NCBI RefSeq assembly: GCF_000348745.1
Contig: NC_020812.1
Location: forward strand, 2,055,444 to 2,119,443
Direction: 5' to 3'
DNA length: 64,000 bases
From: Micavibrio aeruginosavorus EPB
GTDB taxonomy: Bacteria > Pseudomonadota > Alphaproteobacteria > Micavibrionales > Micavibrionaceae
Shown: positions 26,386 through 35,838 of the stretch, piece by piece
How positions within the stretch are numbered: the first letter of the stretch is position 1
How the letters are laid out: every line of letters begins with the position of its first letter
Notes under the pieces: model-generated
Told to the model about the DNA's origin: nothing
Database searches by the model: none
Seen by the model: the letters and a program-made list of their open reading frames with translations, nothing else
Program-made: the position numbers and the translations under genes

Positions 26386-27540
26386 TTATTTAGAATGATC
26401 GGGGGCCCGTCTCAAGGGGGTCCTTGTCATCAGGAGCGTATAAACAGAACGGCGCGCGGGCACCTCCAAGATTCTGTAAAGAAGCGCCGAAAACGCCACA
26501 CTGGCCAGAACCACAGCCATGGCCAGAAGCGGAAAGAATTTTGCATACATTTCTTCCGACAGCACCGCGTGGGCCACCAGCAGAACAACAACCATCACCG
26601 GGTAGTGCACCATATACAACGCATAGGAAATGTCCCCCAGCCAGACTGGAAAACTGCGCGCCAGCCAGGTCGCCGGCCTTTGACCCGTCGCATCCTGGGG
26701 CATCCGCGACATATCCGCACCCAAACGGATCATCCAACAAAAAATTGGGATCAAAATAATATCGGGCGTCCGCACGTGCATCAGCGCAATGGCCAGACAA
26801 GCCGCCGCGAAAAGTTGCACCCCGGCGGCCCCTAAAACAGGGCGTGTCGCAGACCAGCGGTACAAAGCGATGCCCAAAATAAAATCCGGCATAACCCGAA
26901 GGATCGAACAATCAAAACTGTATGTCGTAAAGGGCCGCGTTGGATCCATACTAAAAGACATCAGCCACACATAGGCGTACAACCCGGCGACAACAAGCAA
27001 CGCACGCCCAGGGCGCAGCCCCATCATAAGAGGCAGGAGCCAAGGAAAGCACAGATATGCAAACCATTCCGCCGCAATCGACCAGGACGGCACATTAAAG
27101 GTCAAACCACCATCCATGCCCCAGCTTTGGATCATTAAAAAATTATTCAGCAAAGACAGAAACGGAAACTCACCAGGCCAAGGCCCCACAGGACCAAAAC
27201 GAAACGGTGTCAACGCGACGCCAACCATAAACAGCAATGTCACGAAATGCAGCGGATAGATCCGCGCAAAACGACGCGCAATAAAATCCCCCGCCCGCAT
27301 TTTGCCCGCTTGCCATTGCGGGGCATAAACATGCGTCAGGATAAAGCCGCTGAGAATAAAAAAGAAATCAACCGCCAGATATCCCTCATGCAGGAAACCC
27401 GTATAGGCCAACAGATCAAAGGGCGCGAAATAGCGAAAATGATGAATCACCACGACCATGGCCGCAAAAAATCGCAGGCTGGTCAATATTGGCAAATCTT
27501 TCGGATAGGCCGGGGCGCTGGTCATACCACCATGATACAT
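26386..27540 (-). CDS. Acyltransferase 3 family membrane protein (OafA/PatA-like)
   Basis: This protein of about 384 residues has some ten membrane segments and the features of the acyltransferase-3 family: an N-terminal SLRFFAAMVVVIHHF with the conserved paired His near residue 30, FFFILSGFIL near 60, and RRFARIYPLHF near 90. Members transfer acetyl or other acyl groups to cell-surface polysaccharides, lipids or peptidoglycan; the acceptor is unknown. ATG 27540 with GGGGCGG seven bases upstream is preferred; a start further upstream would run into the rplQ terminator, and ATG 27525 is an alternative. Confidence 0.85.
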   Translation of the reverse strand: MYHGGMTSAPAYPKDLPILTSLRFFAAMVVVIHHFRYFAPFDLLAYTGFLHEGYLAVDFFFILSGFILTHVYAPQWQAGKMRAGDFIARRFARIYPLHFVTLLFMVGVALTPFRFGPVGPWPGEFPFLSLLNNFLMIQSWGMDGGLTFNVPSWSIAAEWFAYLCFPWLLPLMMGLRPGRALLVVAGLYAYVWLMSFSMDPTRPFTTYSFDCSILRVMPDFILGIALYRWSATRPVLGAAGVQLFAAACLAIALMHVRTPDIILIPIFCWMIRLGADMSRMPQDATGQRPATWLARSFPVWLGDISYALYMVHYPVMVVVLLVAHAVLSEEMYAKFFPLLAMAVVLASVAFSALLYRILEVPARRSVYTLLMTRTPLRRAPDHSK

Positions 27541-27572
27541 GAATCCGCCCCAAAGCCCCGCCCCAAAAATCA

Positions 27573-27604
27573 CAAGAAAAAAGGCCACCGAAACGGTGGC
27601 CTTT
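27573..27604 (-). terminator. Intrinsic terminator of the rpsM-rpsK-rpoA-rplQ operon
   Basis: AAAGGCCACCG and CGGTGGCCTTT (27580-27604) form an 11-bp stem with a three-base loop, followed on the minus strand by a T run. It lies 24 bases past the rplQ stop. Confidence 0.92.
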
Positions 27605-27628
27605 GTTTCCTTAAAACTGAAAACGGGA

Positions 27629-28228
27629 TTATTCCGCGTCTTTTTCAGCTTCTTTTTTCTTTGCCGGGGCTTTTTTAGCAGCCGGTTTCTTTTCAGCGGC
27701 GTCTTTTTTCGGCGCAGCTTTCTTCGCAGCCAGCTTTTTAGCGGCCGGTTTTGCAGACGGGGCCTTTTTCGCCTTGGCTTCTTTCAGCTCGCCTTCTTCG
27801 CCAACTTCGTATTCGCTTGCAACGTCTTCACCCAGCATGGTCGGACCGCTGTCCTGACCTTTTGCGGATACGTCACGATCAACGAATTCGATCACAGCCA
27901 TCGGAGCGGCGTCGCCATAACGGAAGCCGGCTTTCATGATGCGGATGTAACCACCGTTACGGTCTTTGTAACGATCGGCCAGAACGTCGAACAATTTACC
28001 AACTTGTACTTCGTCGCGCATGATTGCGATGGCGCGGCGACGGTTGGCCAGGCCACCTTTTTTCGCCAGCGTTACCAATTTCTCGGTGAACGGGCGCAGT
28101 TCCTTGGCTTTCGGCAGAGTCGTCGTGATCTGCTCATGCTTCACCAGTGCGGCCGACATGTTTGCGAATGTGGCTTTGCGGTGCTGGGATTTACGGCCCA
28201 ATTTACGCTGTTTAATACCGTGTTTCAT
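27629..28228 (-). CDS. rplQ: 50S ribosomal protein L17 with a long Lys/Ala tail
   Basis: The first 120 or so residues are standard L17 ([20 protein letters not shown] at residues 9-28, then [22 protein letters not shown]). The protein is 199 residues against about 127 in E. coli: from about residue 140 a Glu-rich patch leads into roughly 50 residues of repeated AAKK/APKK units. The tail is encoded without a frame break. It is the last gene of the alpha operon, after a 156-base gap from rpoA. Confidence 0.97.
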   Translation of the reverse strand: MKHGIKQRKLGRKSQHRKATFANMSAALVKHEQITTTLPKAKELRPFTEKLVTLAKKGGLANRRRAIAIMRDEVQVGKLFDVLADRYKDRNGGYIRIMKAGFRYGDAAPMAVIEFVDRDVSAKGQDSGPTMLGEDVASEYEVGEEGELKEAKAKKAPSAKPAAKKLAAKKAAPKKDAAEKKPAAKKAPAKKKEAEKDAE

Positions 28229-28321
28229 TTACTTCACTCCAACGTCTGCGGTCTTCCTCGGAAGAACCATTGTGTTTTCCATCGACATGCCAAAAACAAA
28301 AAGCATTGAAGACAGAGGCGG

Positions 28322-28372
28322 GCACCATGCCCGTTTAATGCAGGATGCCGATATCACAAGGACGCGGCATCC
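28322..28372 (-). other. Two adjacent hairpins in the rpoA-rplQ spacer
   Basis: Within the unusually long rpoA-rplQ gap, GGATGCCG/CGGCATCC (about 28341-28372) and CGGGCA/TGCCCG (about 28328-28343) form two consecutive stems in the minus-strand transcript. No strong T run follows, so a processing or attenuation element is as likely as a terminator. Confidence 0.4.
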
Positions 28373-28384
28373 CACAAATTCAGA

Positions 28385-29401
28385 TTAGAACGGCTCGTCA
28401 ACTTTACGGGCCAGGTCTTCGATGTTCTCTGGCGGCCAGCCCTCAACCTGCATACCCAAATGCAGGCCCATGATGGTCAGCACTTCCTTGATCTCGTTCA
28501 GCGACTTGCGGCCAAAGTTCGGCGTACGCAGCATGTCGGCTTCGGATTTCTGAACCAGGTCACCGATGTAAACAATGTTGTCGTTCTTCAAGCAGTTTGC
28601 AGAGCGAACGGACAGTTCCAGTTCGTCAACTTTGCGCAGCAGGTTTTTGTTGAACGGCAGTTCGTGTGCTTCTTCACGGGACTCGGCTGCTTTCGGCTCT
28701 TCAAAGTTGATGAAGACTTGCAGTTGGTCCTGCATGATGCGTGCGGCATAGGCCACTGCATCTTCCGGAGAGATCACGCCGTTGGTTTCAATGTTCAGCG
28801 TCAGTTTGTCAAAGTCGGTGATTTGACCAACGCGGGCATTTTCAACGTCGTAGGATACTTTGCGAACCGGGGAGAACACGGAGTCAACCGGGATCAGGCC
28901 AACCGGCGCTTCTTCCGGACGGTTCAGCGCAGCCGGGCGGTAACCCTTGCCGGTGTTGACCGTCATTTCCATGTTCAGTTTCGCGCCCTTGTCCAGCGTG
29001 CAGATCACGAGGTCCGGGTTCATGATTTCGATGTCAGCGCCAGCTTCGATCATGCCGGCGGTCACTTCGCACGGGCCTTCAGCGTGCAAACGCATTTTCT
29101 TCGGGCCTTCAACGTGCATACGCACAGCGATTGCTTTGATGTTCAGAACGATGTCCGTTACATCTTCGCGAACGCCTTCGATGGAGGAGAACTCGTGCAG
29201 AACGCCATCAATCTGCACAGCGGTCACAGCCGCACCTTGCAGAGAGGACAGCAGAATACGGCGCAGGGCGTTGCCCAACGTCAGACCAAAACCACGCTCC
29301 AGCGGCTCGGCCACGATTTTGCCGATCGAACGGGCATCAGAGCCATGTTCGATGTCAATTTTCGACGGTTTAATCAGTTCCTGCCAGTTTTTCTGTATCA
29401 A
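28385..29401 (-). CDS. rpoA: DNA-directed RNA polymerase subunit alpha, TTG start
   Basis: This 338-residue protein is the assembly platform of RNA polymerase. The N-terminal dimerisation domain includes [23 protein letters not shown] near residue 31; the C-terminal UP-element-binding domain includes [23 protein letters not shown] near 265 and [12 protein letters not shown] near 300. The family N-terminus [12 protein letters not shown] begins here on TTG 29401: an in-frame TAA lies 12 bases upstream with no ATG between, and AGGGGA precedes the TTG at ideal spacing. It follows rpsK at about 100 bases. Confidence 0.97.
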   Translation of the reverse strand: MIQKNWQELIKPSKIDIEHGSDARSIGKIVAEPLERGFGLTLGNALRRILLSSLQGAAVTAVQIDGVLHEFSSIEGVREDVTDIVLNIKAIAVRMHVEGPKKMRLHAEGPCEVTAGMIEAGADIEIMNPDLVICTLDKGAKLNMEMTVNTGKGYRPAALNRPEEAPVGLIPVDSVFSPVRKVSYDVENARVGQITDFDKLTLNIETNGVISPEDAVAYAARIMQDQLQVFINFEEPKAAESREEAHELPFNKNLLRKVDELELSVRSANCLKNDNIVYIGDLVQKSEADMLRTPNFGRKSLNEIKEVLTIMGLHLGMQVEGWPPENIEDLARKVDEPF

Positions 29402-29499
29402 GGTGAATCCCCTTTATCTCAACAGTCTTTCAGAATCATATCGTAACGCAAAGAGAAGACCCGGCCCCCGCGAAGCGCAGGGACCGGACCCAAATTTTA

Positions 29500-29898
29500 T
29501 TAAACGCGACGACGCTTGCGCGGGCGAACGCCGTTGTGCGGGATCGGCGTAATGTCCTTGATCGAACGAATGGTGAAGCCAATCGACTGCAAAGCGCGCA
29601 GTGCGGATTCACGACCCGAACCCGGGCCCTTCACTTCAACATCCAGTTCTTTCATCCCGTGTTCCTGTGCCTTGCGGCCAGCTTGTTCAGCGGCAACCTG
29701 TGCAGCATACGGGGTGGATTTACGAGACCCTTTGAAACCCATCGTCCCCGAAGAGCACCAGGACACGGTGTTACCCTGTGCGTCGGTGATGGTGATGATG
29801 GTGTTGTTGAACGTCGAGTTCACGTGGACAACGCCAGAGGTGATGTTCTTACGTTCCTTACGGCGCATACGAACGCCAGCTTTTTCAGCCTTAGCCAT
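29500..29898 (-). CDS. rpsK: 30S ribosomal protein S11
   Basis: This 132-residue protein sits on the platform of the small subunit near the mRNA exit. It shows [15 protein letters not shown] near residue 24, [19 protein letters not shown] near 49, and the C-terminal [13 protein letters not shown]. About ten extra basic residues precede the core. It lies 19 bases after rpsM in the alpha operon. Confidence 0.98.
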   Translation of the reverse strand: MAKAEKAGVRMRRKERKNITSGVVHVNSTFNNTIITITDAQGNTVSWCSSGTMGFKGSRKSTPYAAQVAAEQAGRKAQEHGMKELDVEVKGPGSGRESALRALQSIGFTIRSIKDITPIPHNGVRPRKRRRV

Positions 29899-29917
29899 GA
29901 TCTTATGCCTCCGTTAC

Positions 29918-30301
29918 TTATTTCTTGGTTGCTTGTTTCTTACCTGCGATCGGCTTCGCCGGACCTTTGCGCGTGCGCGCGTTGGTCTTCGTGCGTTGGC
30001 CGCGAACAGGCAAGTTACGACGATGACGCAGGCCGCGATAGCAAGCCATGTCCATCAGACGTTTAATGTTCAGGGAAATTTCACGGCGCAGGTCACCCTC
30101 GATCAGGAAACCACCGTTTTCAATTTCTTTACGGATGAGGTTCAATTCATCTTCGGTCAGTTCGTGCATGCGACGCTGAACATCGAGGCCCAGTTTTTCG
30201 CACATTTTGAACGCCGTCGTACGGCCGATCCCGTGAATATAAGTCAACGCGATTGGAACGCGTTTCTTATCGGGAACGTTGACACCAGCAATACGTGCCA
30301 C
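29918..30301 (-). CDS. rpsM: 30S ribosomal protein S13, GTG start
   Basis: This 127-residue protein contacts the P-site tRNA and the large subunit in the head of the 30S subunit. The N-terminus [24 protein letters not shown] near residue 22 and [22 protein letters not shown] near 92 are standard. Translation starts at GTG 30301 with AAAGGAGAAAG upstream; no ATG is available at the family N-terminus. It is the first gene of the alpha operon, with a strong promoter at 30446-30473. Confidence 0.98.
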   Translation of the reverse strand: MARIAGVNVPDKKRVPIALTYIHGIGRTTAFKMCEKLGLDVQRRMHELTEDELNLIRKEIENGGFLIEGDLRREISLNIKRLMDMACYRGLRHRRNLPVRGQRTKTNARTRKGPAKPIAGKKQATKK

Positions 30302-30611
30302 TTTCTTTCTCCTTTGATTGTCGATTTCAAACCGAACCGTAAAATCCGCGAGGCCAAAACCAAGGGGACGCCGGTTCGTATACCAACCTCAAGCCGCTGA
30401 TTTACAACGGAATTGAGAGTCCTTCCCACAGGGAAAGACGGGCGGAGTATAGCCATTTCCGCACCCGCGTCAATAGAAAAAGCTGTGGAAAACTGCGGTT
30501 TTTACGGCCTTTTATTGGAAAACAGATTCCCGGCAAAACCCGGTCGCCAAAACCGTCAAAAAGCGATCCAAAACCGACCTTTTGGCCCGAATCTTCTATT
30601 TATGGAAATTG
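30302..30611 (-). other. Leader and promoter region of the alpha operon
   Basis: No gene is visible in these 310 bases. They hold the rpsM ribosome binding site, a leader of about 140 bases and the promoter at 30446-30473. Upstream of that the sequence is AT-rich, with runs of AAAACCG-like words and nothing further recognisable. Confidence 0.6.
30446..30473 (-). promoter_or_regulatory. Strong sigma70-type promoter of rpsM-rpsK-rpoA-rplQ
   Basis: On the minus strand TTGACG (30468-30473) is followed after 16 bases by TATACT (30446-30451), both one mismatch from consensus or better. It gives the alpha operon its own transcription start, separate from secY-adk. Confidence 0.65.
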
Positions 30612-31055
30612 TTAGGGTAAATTCAGAACCAGCTGATCACAATAGGAGCGATAGACCGCCCCCATTAACATGGCATGGGCGTTATGAACGCGCGCATGCA
30701 CGTCCCGCCCCGGCTGCCGCTGCGCCTGAAAATGCGCCACCCCATCATCCCGAACCTGAGTCAGGGCCCGGGTCAATGTCGGCACATCGTGGGCCTGGCC
30801 CAGACCACCCAGAGCAATCCCCAGATTGGCCGAAACGACGATTGAAAAACTGCGCGCCAGGCTTTTGGGGTAATGGGCAATCCTGTGCAAATCCACCGGA
30901 GTCAGGGGCGCACCGTCCCGCGCCTCGATCGCCATAACATAGGCCTGCAATTCATTCGGATTGACCGCGGCCGCCACCGCGTTGAAAATCGGAGCCAAAT
31001 CGGCATCATCCATCATGATTGGATCGTAGTCTTTGGCTTGGACCAATTGCGTCAT
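30612..31055 (-). CDS. Unknown protein between adk and rpsM
   Basis: This 147-residue protein of no recognised family is probably soluble and helical, with a central GLGQAHDVPTLTRALTQ and a C-terminal AHAMLMGAVYRSYCDQ segment. It has no signal peptide. ATG 31055 is chosen because GAGG lies six bases before it. It is flanked by the adk terminator upstream and the alpha-operon promoter downstream, so it breaks the usual secY-adk-rpsM order as a separate unit. Codon use looks like that of its neighbours. Confidence 0.65.
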   Translation of the reverse strand: MTQLVQAKDYDPIMMDDADLAPIFNAVAAAVNPNELQAYVMAIEARDGAPLTPVDLHRIAHYPKSLARSFSIVVSANLGIALGGLGQAHDVPTLTRALTQVRDDGVAHFQAQRQPGRDVHARVHNAHAMLMGAVYRSYCDQLVLNLP

Positions 31056-31084
31056 TTCAAACCTCATCAAAAAATCAATCTGTG

Positions 31085-31125
31085 AAATAAAAAAGAGCCC
31101 CCGGATTGATCATCAGGAGGCCCTT
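31085..31125 (-). terminator. Intrinsic terminator downstream of adk
   Basis: On the minus strand AAGGGCCTCC (31116-31125) pairs with GGGGGCTCTT (31093-31102), using two G-U pairs, and a T-rich run follows. It ends the secY-adk unit 12 bases past the adk stop. Confidence 0.75.
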
Positions 31126-31136
31126 AAAAAATTATT

Positions 31137-31766
31137 TTACGGGTGCTGAGCCGATGGCGCACTGGGCGCGGCCCCTGCCCCACTGCCGACCAGGATTTTA
31201 TCAATCGCGGCTTCCACAACATCAATGCTGGCCATACCGTCAACAGAACGGAGCAAGCTCTTCCCCTGATAGAACGGAATGATCGGTGCCGTTTTGTTGC
31301 GGAATTCCTGCAAACGCTTACGCAGCGTTGCTTCGTTATCGTCACTGCGCACCGGCTCACCGCGCGATTGCATATCGGCGACGCGCTTGTTCAGGCGATC
31401 AACCAGAATGGCTTCATCAACCTGCAATTCAATTGCGGCCAGCAACGGGTGTCCCTTTTTCGCCAGCATCGTTTCCAACGCTGCGGCTTGCGCCACCGTG
31501 CGCGGGAAGCCGTCGAAAATCACACCCTTGGCACAATCGGCCTGTTGGATACGGTTTTCGATCATCGCGATGATGATGTCATCCGACACCAGTCCACCGG
31601 CATCCATAACGGCTTTCGCCTGCTTGCCCAAATCGGTGCCTGCGGCCACTTCGGCGCGCAACATGTCACCGGTGGAGAGCTGCTTCAGACCGTATTTGTC
31701 TTCCAGCTTTTTTGCCTGCGTGCCTTTGCCTGCGCCCGGTGGGCCCAGAAGAATCAGGTTCATCAT
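31137..31766 (-). CDS. adk: Adenylate kinase, short-LID form
   Basis: This 209-residue cytoplasmic enzyme converts AMP and ATP to two ADP. The P-loop GPPGAGKGTQ is at residues 8-17, the AMP-binding STGDMLR near 31, and GVIFDGFPRTVAQA near 81. The LID between residues 126 and 150 is the short type, without the zinc or extended LID domain, as in many alphaproteobacteria. An Ala/Pro/Ser tail of about 15 residues ends the protein. ATG 31766 has AGGAGG nine bases upstream and overlaps the secY stop; an ATG immediately after it is a second option. Confidence 0.96.
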   Translation of the reverse strand: MMNLILLGPPGAGKGTQAKKLEDKYGLKQLSTGDMLRAEVAAGTDLGKQAKAVMDAGGLVSDDIIIAMIENRIQQADCAKGVIFDGFPRTVAQAAALETMLAKKGHPLLAAIELQVDEAILVDRLNKRVADMQSRGEPVRSDDNEATLRKRLQEFRNKTAPIIPFYQGKSLLRSVDGMASIDVVEAAIDKILVGSGAGAAPSAPSAQHP

Positions 31767-33106
31767 CGACGACGGCCTCCTAATTTCGCTTTCTTCAACA
31801 ACCCTTCATATTGATGGGCAATCATGTGGGAGTGGATTTGCGCAACCGTGTCCATCGTCACCGACACAACGATCAGCAAGCTGGTCCCGCCCAGATAGAA
31901 CGGCATCCCGGCACGCGCCACCAGCACTTCCGGCAGCAGACAGATCAGGCACAGATACGCCGCACCGACCAACGTAATACGGGTCAGAACGTAATCCAGA
32001 TAATCCGCCGTGGCCTTGCCCGGACGAATACCCGGAATGAAACCACCATATTTGCGCAACATGTCCGCATTCTCGGTCGGATTGAAAACAATCGCGGTGT
32101 AGAAGAAGCAGAAGAATGCAATCAGCAGACCATACAGCAACATATAAATCGGCGAACCGTGTTGCAGCCACTGCGCCAATGTCGCCGTGAAGTCATTGCC
32201 CGATGCACCGGAGAAACCAACGATGGTCAACGGCAACAGCAACAGGGACGACGCGAAGATCGGCGGGATAACACCGGCGGTGTTCAGCTTCAGCGGGATG
32301 TGGTTTTGTTCACCCGCCATCATGCCGTTGCCAATCTGGCGTTTCGGATATTGCACCAGAACACGGCGCTGTGCGCGCTCCATGAACACGATGAAGGTGA
32401 TCACGGCAACAACCATCGCCGCCATAACGAAGAGCTCAACAAAGCTGAACGTGCCCTGACGACCCAGTTCCAGCGTGCTGGCAATCGCACGCGGCAATTC
32501 CGCCACGATACCGGCGAAGATGATCAGCGAGATACCGTTACCAATACCACGCGCAGTAATTTGTTCACCCAGCCACATCAGGAACACGGTACCACCGACA
32601 ATGGTGATAACGGTCGAGATACGGAAGAACATGCCCGGATCAATCACGGCGGAGCCGCTGGCACCCTGCATGCTTTCAAGACCGACAGCCAGACCATAGG
32701 CCTGCACCGTTGCCAGCATCACCGTCAGGAAGCGGGTATATTGGTTGATCTTGGCGCGGCCGCTTTCGCCTTCTTTCTTCATCGCTTCCAGCTTCGGCGA
32801 CATGGACGACGCCAACTGCATGATAATCGAAGCCGAAATGTACGGCATAATGTTCAACGCAAAAATCGTCATACGCTGGAGCGCACCACCGGAGAACATG
32901 TTGAACATGTCCAGAATGCCGCCGCCCTTTTGCGTGAAGATTTCAGCCCACACATGCGGGTTGATCCCCGGGACCGGGATGTATGTCCCCAGCCGGTAAA
33001 CCAGCAGGGCCAGAATCACAAACAGCAAACGTTTTTTCAGCTCGGTCGCTTTTGCAAGCGCACCCCAATTGGCATTTTTTGCAAGCTGTTCTACGGCAGA
33101 TGGCAT
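31763..33106 (-). CDS. secY: Preprotein translocase subunit SecY
   Basis: This 447-residue protein forms the protein-conducting channel in the inner membrane, with ten membrane segments. Family signatures are IPVPGINPHVW near residue 44, the plug-side region FNMFSGGALQRMTIFALNIMPYI near 70, and the C-terminal loop SAFFYxx-type KYGGFIPGIRPGKAT near 355. It is separated from rplO by 250 bases with a terminator, and overlaps adk by up to four bases. In most bacteria it is read directly from the spc operon; here it seems to need its own promoter or read-through. Confidence 0.98.
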   Translation of the reverse strand: MPSAVEQLAKNANWGALAKATELKKRLLFVILALLVYRLGTYIPVPGINPHVWAEIFTQKGGGILDMFNMFSGGALQRMTIFALNIMPYISASIIMQLASSMSPKLEAMKKEGESGRAKINQYTRFLTVMLATVQAYGLAVGLESMQGASGSAVIDPGMFFRISTVITIVGGTVFLMWLGEQITARGIGNGISLIIFAGIVAELPRAIASTLELGRQGTFSFVELFVMAAMVVAVITFIVFMERAQRRVLVQYPKRQIGNGMMAGEQNHIPLKLNTAGVIPPIFASSLLLLPLTIVGFSGASGNDFTATLAQWLQHGSPIYMLLYGLLIAFFCFFYTAIVFNPTENADMLRKYGGFIPGIRPGKATADYLDYVLTRITLVGAAYLCLICLLPEVLVARAGMPFYLGGTSLLIVVSVTMDTVAQIHSHMIAHQYEGLLKKAKLGGRRR

Positions 33107-33282
33107 CGCTTCAAACCTTGATCAATACGATACAAAACACGAAAGAGCGCGGAGCCCAAAAGGGGCGCGCAGACCCTTAAAGGTTTAGAGAAAACAGGAG
33201 GCCGATACAAGCCCTAAGCATGGAGGATCACAGTCTTTTTCCCGTCCCGTCGGTCAAAAGACGCGCGGCGCACGGGCACGCC

Positions 33283-33323
33283 ATAAAAAAGAAAAAGCCC
33301 GGTGGATTTCTCCAACCGGGCTT
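33283..33323 (-). terminator. Intrinsic terminator between rplO and secY
   Basis: AAGCCCGGTGGA (33295-33306) pairs with TCCAACCGGGCTT (33311-33323), with one bulged base, and CTTTTTCTTTTTT follows on the minus strand. It lies 34 bases past the rplO stop and should end most spc-operon transcripts before secY. A TTGACC -35-like element (33252-33257) stands downstream of it without a good -10. Confidence 0.9.
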
Positions 33324-33356
33324 CTATCTCTTTCAGCGCTCCGACGGAGCAGCCAA

Positions 33357-33881
33357 TTATTTCTTCTTCTTCGCCTTGCCGCTTTTCTCGCCGGTGGCTT
33401 TTTTGCCAAACGGCTTCGGCTCGAATACGGAGATTTCGACTTTACCGCCGGCCTTCTCAACAGCTTTCACAGCCGCATCGGTCGCACCGGACAGTTTCAG
33501 GTCGATTTTGGATTTCAGCGTGCCTTTGGCCAGCAGACGAACGCCGTCTTTGCTGCGGCGGATCACACCGGCTTTCACCAATGCTTTCTCGTCAACAACG
33601 CCTTTAACATCCAGAATTTTGGAGTCGATGGCTTCCTGCAGGCGGGCCAGCGTCACTTCCGCGTAATCTTTCGCGAAAATGTTCACGAAACCACGCTTCG
33701 GCAGACGACGGTACAGAGGCATCTGACCACCTTCGAAGCCTTGGATCGAAACGCCGGTACGGGCTTTCTGACCTTTTACGCCACGGCCGCAAGTCTTGCC
33801 TTTGCCGGAGCCGATGCCACGGCCGACGATCATGCGGCGCTTAACGGAACCCTCTTGGGGTTGCAGCTCATTGAGTTTCAT
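33357..33881 (-). CDS. rplO: 50S ribosomal protein L15
   Basis: This 174-residue protein begins with the standard [12 protein letters not shown] and the Gly-rich [23 protein letters not shown] near residue 20. The C-terminus is about 30 residues longer than E. coli L15 and ends in a Lys-rich stretch ([16 protein letters not shown]). It is the last gene of the long S10-spc transcript before the terminator at 33283-33323. Confidence 0.97.
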   Translation of the reverse strand: MKLNELQPQEGSVKRRMIVGRGIGSGKGKTCGRGVKGQKARTGVSIQGFEGGQMPLYRRLPKRGFVNIFAKDYAEVTLARLQEAIDSKILDVKGVVDEKALVKAGVIRRSKDGVRLLAKGTLKSKIDLKLSGATDAAVKAVEKAGGKVEISVFEPKPFGKKATGEKSGKAKKKK

Positions 33882-33916
33882 CGTTAGAACCTTTCCTTCA
33901 CAGAAAGACGAGCCAA

Positions 33917-34150
33917 TTAGGCGACGTCTTCAACTTTCACCAGGTGTTGTACCGCATTGATCATGCCACGCACGGACGGAGTATCTTCCAGTTCGCGGGA
34001 GCGGTTGATCTTGTTCAGGCCCAGGCCTTTCAGCGTGGCTTCCTGATAGTCATAGCGACCGGCAGCACTGCGGATCTGCGTCACGCGCACCATTTTACCG
34101 GACTTTGCGGCCTTTTTCGGGGCAGCCTTTTTCGCTTTTTCCTCAGACAT
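33917..34150 (-). CDS. rpmD: 50S ribosomal protein L30 with Lys/Ala-rich N-terminal extension
   Basis: The L30 core starts at about residue 20 ([13 protein letters not shown]) and continues with [26 protein letters not shown]. The preceding 19 residues ([18 protein letters not shown]) are an extension; total length 77 against about 59 in E. coli. An internal start at the second Met is possible but has no better ribosome binding site than ATG 34150. Confidence 0.95.
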   Translation of the reverse strand: MSEEKAKKAAPKKAAKSGKMVRVTQIRSAAGRYDYQEATLKGLGLNKINRSRELEDTPSVRGMINAVQHLVKVEDVA

Positions 34151-34183
34151 CGGATCGGTCCTCTATATTAAACGTATATCGAC

Positions 34184-34849
34184 TTATTCTTCTTCAGCTG
34201 CGGCAATCGCTTGCTCAGCGGCACCACGGGCAGCTTCACGGCTGGCAACGATGTCACCAACTTTTTTGCTGCGACGGGAAGCAACCTGACGCGGGCTTTG
34301 CATGCCTTTCAGGGCAGCGAAGGTCGCGTTCACCATGGTGTACGGGTTGTTGGAACCAATTTTCTTGGCCACAACGTCCTGAACGCCCAGGGCTTCAAAA
34401 ATCGCACGCAGCGGACCACCTGCGATGATACCGGTACCCGGAGGGGCGGAGCGCAGGAATACGCGACCGGCGCCATCACGGCCAGCAATATCGTGGTGCA
34501 GTGTGCGGGCTTCACGCAGCGGCACGCGGATCATGGCGCGTTTGGCCTGATCGGTGGCTTTGCGGATTGCATCGGGAACTTCGCGAGCTTTGGCACTGCC
34601 GAACCCAACGCGGCCTTTGCCATCACCAACAACGACCAGAGCAGCGAAACCGAAACGGCGACCACCCTTTACCACTTTGGCAACGCGGTTGATGCCAACC
34701 AGGCGCTCGATCAGCTCGGACTCTTCACGCTCACGCGGTTCACCGCTGTTGCGGTCATCGCGGCGTTTGCCACCCTTGCCATCACGATCGCGGCCACCGC
34801 GTTCGCGTTTGTTGTCAGACGGTGTTGCTGTTGCTTCTGCGCTGGACAT
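34184..34849 (-). CDS. rpsE: 30S ribosomal protein S5 with charged N-terminal extension
   Basis: The S5 core begins near residue 45 ([24 protein letters not shown]), then [20 protein letters not shown] near 80 and the C-terminal domain with [20 protein letters not shown] near 140. The protein is 221 residues against 167 in E. coli. The extra length is an Arg/Asp/Gly-rich N-terminal tail and about ten residues at the C-terminus ending in AAAEEE. S5 lines the mRNA entry path. Confidence 0.97.
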   Translation of the reverse strand: MSSAEATATPSDNKRERGGRDRDGKGGKRRDDRNSGEPREREESELIERLVGINRVAKVVKGGRRFGFAALVVVGDGKGRVGFGSAKAREVPDAIRKATDQAKRAMIRVPLREARTLHHDIAGRDGAGRVFLRSAPPGTGIIAGGPLRAIFEALGVQDVVAKKIGSNNPYTMVNATFAALKGMQSPRQVASRRSKKVGDIVASREAARGAAEQAIAAAEEE

Positions 34850-34877
34850 GTTTAATCCTTAGCTCCTCAATAAATCC

Positions 34878-35255
34878 TTAGAATTCCAAACCGGCTTCAC
34901 GGGCACCGTCAGCCACAGCCTTAACACGGCCATGATAAACGTAGCTGCCACGGTCGAATTGAACCAGCGTAACGCCAGCTTTCTTCGCGCGCTCAGCAAC
35001 CAGAACGCCCACTTTGTGAGCTGCTTCTTTGTTGCCGCCGTTTTTCAGCTTCAGCTCTTTGTCCATCGACGATGCTGCCGCCAGCGTAACGCCGCGCACA
35101 TCATCAATCACCTGGGCATAGATGCCTTTGCCGGTGCGATGCACAGACAGACGCGGACGGGCCAGCTTTTGCCCGGAACGTGCTACGTTAACCTGACGCA
35201 GCTTGTTGCGCGTCCGGAACGTGCGGCGTTGTTGTGTTGTCAAACCCTTGGCCAT
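34878..35255 (-). CDS. rplR: 50S ribosomal protein L18
   Basis: This 125-residue 5S rRNA-binding protein shows [18 protein letters not shown] near residue 35 and the C-terminal [26 protein letters not shown]. The order L6-L18-S5 is standard, and length is close to the family mean. Confidence 0.98.
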   Translation of the reverse strand: MAKGLTTQQRRTFRTRNKLRQVNVARSGQKLARPRLSVHRTGKGIYAQVIDDVRGVTLAAASSMDKELKLKNGGNKEAAHKVGVLVAERAKKAGVTLVQFDRGSYVYHGRVKAVADGAREAGLEF

Positions 35256-35280
35256 GATACGGTCCTCTTGCCTCTAATTC

Positions 35281-35820
35281 TTACTTCTTCTTGCCTTCTT
35301 TACGCAGGATCTGCTGACCCTCGTAACGGATACCTTTGCCTTTGTACGGCTCTGGCGGACGGTAGGAGATGATCTCCGCAGCAACCTGACCGACTTTTTG
35401 TTTGTCGATACCGGAAATGCTGATTTTCGTTTGCTTTTCTACGGCAACTTTAATGTCGCTCGGAACTGCATACTGAATGTCGTGGCTGTAACCCAGTTGC
35501 AGAACCAGCGTGCTGCCCTGCAGGTTTGCACGATAACCAACACCCTGGATGTCCAGGTTCTTGGTATAGCCTTCGCTCACGCCCACAACCATGTTTTTGA
35601 TGTGGTTGCGGAAAGTCGGCCACAGCATGCGCAGTTTACGCTCTTCCGACAGCGGCGCCAGAACGACTTGCTTGCCGCCCTCTTCCAACTTTACGGACAC
35701 AGCTTCGTGTACGGTCAGGCTCAGCTCACCGAGCTTGCCTTTTACCTTCACGTCCTGGCCTTTTACTTCGACGGTTACACCATCGGGAACGATCACGGGG
35801 TTTTTGCCAATCCGGGACAT
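35281..35820 (-). CDS. rplF: 50S ribosomal protein L6
   Basis: This 179-residue protein starts MSRIGKNPVIVPDGV and ends with the family signature YRPPEPYKGKGIRY plus a basic tail. It binds near the sarcin-ricin loop and factor-binding site. It lies 18 bases after rpsH. Confidence 0.98.
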   Translation of the reverse strand: MSRIGKNPVIVPDGVTVEVKGQDVKVKGKLGELSLTVHEAVSVKLEEGGKQVVLAPLSEERKLRMLWPTFRNHIKNMVVGVSEGYTKNLDIQGVGYRANLQGSTLVLQLGYSHDIQYAVPSDIKVAVEKQTKISISGIDKQKVGQVAAEIISYRPPEPYKGKGIRYEGQQILRKEGKKK

Positions 35821-35838
35821 CGCTTCAACCTTTCAAAA

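Noticed and set aside
31137..31766. Adenylate kinase with missing LID segment, possibly truncated
   Set aside because: The short LID is a normal variant in alphaproteobacteria; all catalytic motifs and frame are intact.
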